In this document: positions 7,385 to 8,512 of the stretch, one piece after another
Position numbering within the stretch: the stretch's first letter is position 1
Layout: every line of letters starts with the position of its first letter
Assembly: GCA_964459305.1 (NCBI GenBank)
Contig: CAYWNA010000401.1
Coordinates: 1-8,512, forward strand
Reading direction: 5' to 3'
Origin: CAYWNA01 sp964459305
GTDB lineage: Bacteria > Planctomycetota > Planctomycetia > Pirellulales > Pirellulaceae
Length of the DNA stretch: 8,512 nt
Position numbers and translations under genes: made by a program
Notes under the pieces: generated by a model
Database searches by the model: none
Seen by the model: only the letters and a program-made list of their open reading frames with translations
What the model was told of the DNA's origin: nothing

Positions 7385-7729
7385 TTAGTCAACTCGTTGA
7401 AGAACTCGCCAATCTGCCGGCGTTGCGCCGATTTCCGCCCGCGCGTCGAAATAGCTTTCGAGATTGGCCAAAGGTATGTTTCCGTGAAGGCCGCCGCCGC
7501 TGGCGATCGCGAATCCGGGGCAACCGTCCATCTTTTTCGTCACATCAAGAACCATCTTGCGTATTTCATCGGCAGTGTCCAAGGTCAGTTTCGCTGTGTC
7601 GATTCCGCCGATCAAGAAGCGGCCGGGCTGCCCGAAATGCTCTTTGACGGCATCCAGCGAAGTGGCGGGATTCTCGAACATCAGCCCGTCCACGCCAGAT
7701 TCCACAAGACGCGGCAGGAACGCCTCCAT
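7385..7729 (-). CDS. URO-D family methyltransferase-like protein, C-terminal fragment
   Basis: The minus-strand frame gives 114 residues from ATG 7729 to TAA 7385. 'FLPRLVESGVDGLMFENPA' (4-22) matches the strand and helix of URO-D proteins that follow the zinc-site histidine loop; 'GRFLIGGIDTAKL' matches the family 'GGID' strand; 'TADEIRKMVLDVTKKM' and 'GFAIASGGGLHGNIPLANLESYF' match the C-terminal helices and the glycine-rich 'GNIP..N' loop. Upstream codons 'ADGN' (7730-7741) still fit the family, but further back the frame reads as unrelated basic sequence, because the plus strand there encodes the FCD regulator. About two thirds of a normal 340-residue protein is therefore missing and the ATG is unlikely to be the native start. 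It differs from the URO-D at 2057-2749, so this is a second paralogue. Probably non-functional unless the assembly is wrong. Confidence 0.7.
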   Translation of the reverse strand: MEAFLPRLVESGVDGLMFENPATSLDAVKEHFGQPGRFLIGGIDTAKLTLDTADEIRKMVLDVTKKMDGCPGFAIASGGGLHGNIPLANLESYFDARAEIGATPADWRVLQRVD

Positions 7730-7749
7730 GTTTCCGTCCGCCTTCTTGC

Positions 7750-8184
7750 CAAGCCGCCCGTGTGTGCGCCGAAAACGCTTCCGATGCCAACTTGTCGAAG
7801 CTAATGGCCCAGGCCCGAGTTATCGACCGCATGATGGCCCAAGGCGATCCGCACTCGAAACTGGGAACGCGGACTCACCTGGAATTCCACACGACCGTGG
7901 CTTATTGCGGCGGGTTTCCGGGGCTGGTGGAAGAGCTCGAACGGGTATGGTTTCGGCGGCTGATGCGGCTGAATTGGCTCAAGGCGACGCAGTACAAGCC
8001 GGTGCCGGGCAATTGGCACGAAACACTTGTCGAAGCCATCAGCTCGCGCGATCCGGAGGCCGCCGAGCAAAGAATGCGAGAGCACGTCCGGTACGGCAAT
8101 GAAGACGACCGTCGAACGCTGCAATATGCCCTCCAGGAGTCCGAGTCGGCCGAGGAGAAGTCGACGCAAGCTAACGAAAGGTGA
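7750..8184 (+). CDS. GntR-family regulator, FCD ligand-binding domain only (5' truncated)
   Basis: From about 7750 the plus strand encodes an all-helical FCD (FadR C-terminal) domain; GTG 7762 is the first possible start and gives 140 residues. 'ARVCAENASDANLSKL' matches the first FCD helices. With GTG as residue 1, H43 ('LEFHTTV'), H86 ('NWHETLVEAI') and H108 ('MREHV') are the three histidines of the FCD metal site; the usual Asp four residues before the first His is replaced by H39. Such regulators normally carry about 70-100 N-terminal residues with a winged helix-turn-helix, which is absent here. Intact relatives typically repress sugar-acid or hexuronate genes and bind the acid through the metal. 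Without DNA binding it cannot act as a repressor. It ends four bases before the next ATG, so it may have been co-transcribed with the LamG gene. Confidence 0.75.
   Translation, partial: QAARVCAENASDANLSKLMAQARVIDRMMAQGDPHSKLGTRTHLEFHTTVAYCGGFPGLVEELERVWFRRLMRLNWLKATQYKPVPGNWHETLVEAISSRDPEAAEQRMREHVRYGNEDDRRTLQYALQESESAEEKSTQANER
8177..8183 (+). promoter_or_regulatory. Ribosome binding site for the start at 8189
   Basis: AAAGGTG lies five bases before ATG 8189 and overlaps the end of the regulator frame, consistent with translational coupling. Confidence 0.55.
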
Positions 8185-8188
8185 TGCC

Positions 8189-8446
8189 ATGCATGCTACG
8201 ACGATGCTGATGGGACAATGCTGTGTGTGCTTGATGGGGCTGTTCGGCTCCGCGCTGATGGCAGCCGAAGAACCGATCGGCCATTGGACCTTCGACCGGC
8301 TCGACGATCAGACGGCTCCCAACGCCGTCGCCAACGGACAACCCGGCGAGGTCCAAGGGGCCACTCCGGTCGCGGGAGCCAAGGACCGTGCCTTGGCCTT
8401 CGACGGTCGCGACGATTACGACCGATCACGTTCGGCGACACGATGA
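8189..8446 (+). CDS. Start of a secreted LamG/concanavalin-like protein, broken at about 8418
   Basis: From ATG 8189 the frame gives a signal peptide of about 27 residues ('CCVCLMGLFGSALMAA') and then 'EPIGHWTFDRLDDQTAPNAV', 'GEVQGATPVAGAKDRALAFDGRDDY', the standard opening of a LamG-type beta-sandwich (strand 'HWTFD', then 'ALAFDGRDDYV'). The next residue should be Val followed by the rest of an approximately 150-200-residue domain. Instead the frame reads eight unrelated residues and stops at TGA 8444-8446, while another frame takes up a different coding sequence from 8422. Such domains sit at the N-terminus of large secreted planctomycete proteins and bind sugars or proteins. The Cys residues in the signal peptide do not make a proper lipobox (Q precedes C). 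Confidence 0.65.
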   Translation: MHATTMLMGQCCVCLMGLFGSALMAAEEPIGHWTFDRLDDQTAPNAVANGQPGEVQGATPVAGAKDRALAFDGRDDYDRSRSATR

Positions 8447-8512
8447 TGTTCGCCTTTAGCAAGTGCGGCAAGTACGTGATCGATCGCTCGGAAGGCTGGT
8501 TCTACCGTTCCG
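8422..8512 (+). CDS. Fragment of sialidase/propeller-like protein, runs off the window
   Basis: Frame 1 from 8422 reads 'PITFGDTMMFAFSKCGKYVI' and then 'DRSEGWFYRS' to the window edge, without a stop. 'FAFSKCGKYVIDRSEGWF' resembles a blade of secreted exo-sialidase/BNR-like or related propeller proteins. No start or signal peptide is in this frame; it begins within the broken LamG gene. It may be the downstream part of a different gene, or of the same gene after an internal deletion. The family call is tentative because only 30 residues are visible. Confidence 0.4.

Noticed and set aside
1..8512. CRISPR array, intact insertion sequence, tRNA or rRNA
   Set aside because: No regularly spaced direct repeats, no transposase with inverted ends and no RNA cloverleaf or conserved rRNA segment were seen by eye.

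Overview
The window looks like glycan-degradation territory from a GC-rich bacterium of the Planctomycetota or a related group (Lentisphaerota and Verrucomicrobiota are alternatives). The basis is the gene mix: secreted five-bladed-propeller proteins of the 'FIDR/KKHPANP' type, TIM-barrel and beta-helix glycan enzymes with signal peptides, several URO-D/MtaA-family proteins and a GntR/FCD regulator. No rRNA, tRNA or other marker fixes the taxonomy, so this is an inference. No CRISPR array, intact insertion sequence or RNA gene is visible.

Layout, left to right. (1) 3-248: the end of a TIM-barrel-like reading frame that stops early. (2) 249-452: a non-coding gap holding a double-hairpin palindrome at 349-411. 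(3) 453-2060: a secreted beta-propeller glycosidase-like protein with a C-terminal beta-sandwich, overlapping by four bases (GTGA) (4) 2057-2749, an N-terminally truncated URO-D family methyltransferase-like protein. (5) 2760-4364: a secreted TIM-barrel glycosyl-hydrolase-like protein. (6) 4529-6028: a secreted GH28-like beta-helix protein. (7) 6099-7381: a second secreted beta-helix protein, split by a one-base frameshift near 6483. (8) 7385-7729, minus strand: the C-terminal third of a second URO-D family protein. (9) 7750-8184: the FCD ligand-binding domain of a GntR-family regulator without its DNA-binding domain. (10) 8189-8446: the start of a secreted LamG-like protein that runs into (11) 8422-8512, a piece of a sialidase/propeller-like protein in another frame.

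If intact, the genes would fit one theme: secreted enzymes that bind and cut a complex, perhaps methylated, polysaccharide; cytoplasmic URO-D/MtaA-type proteins that could handle methyl groups; and a GntR/FCD regulator sensing a sugar acid. That functional link is inferred from neighbourhood only.

The most striking property is the number of broken genes. At least four places (about 2009-2060, 6483, 7742-7762 and 8416-8424) show family-typical sequence switching abruptly to another gene or frame, and 240-300 may be a fifth. Either this is a locus in active decay by small deletions, or the assembly has lost short segments. The sequence alone cannot decide between these, and read mapping across the junctions is the decisive test. 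I do not see convincing evidence of a wholly new system.
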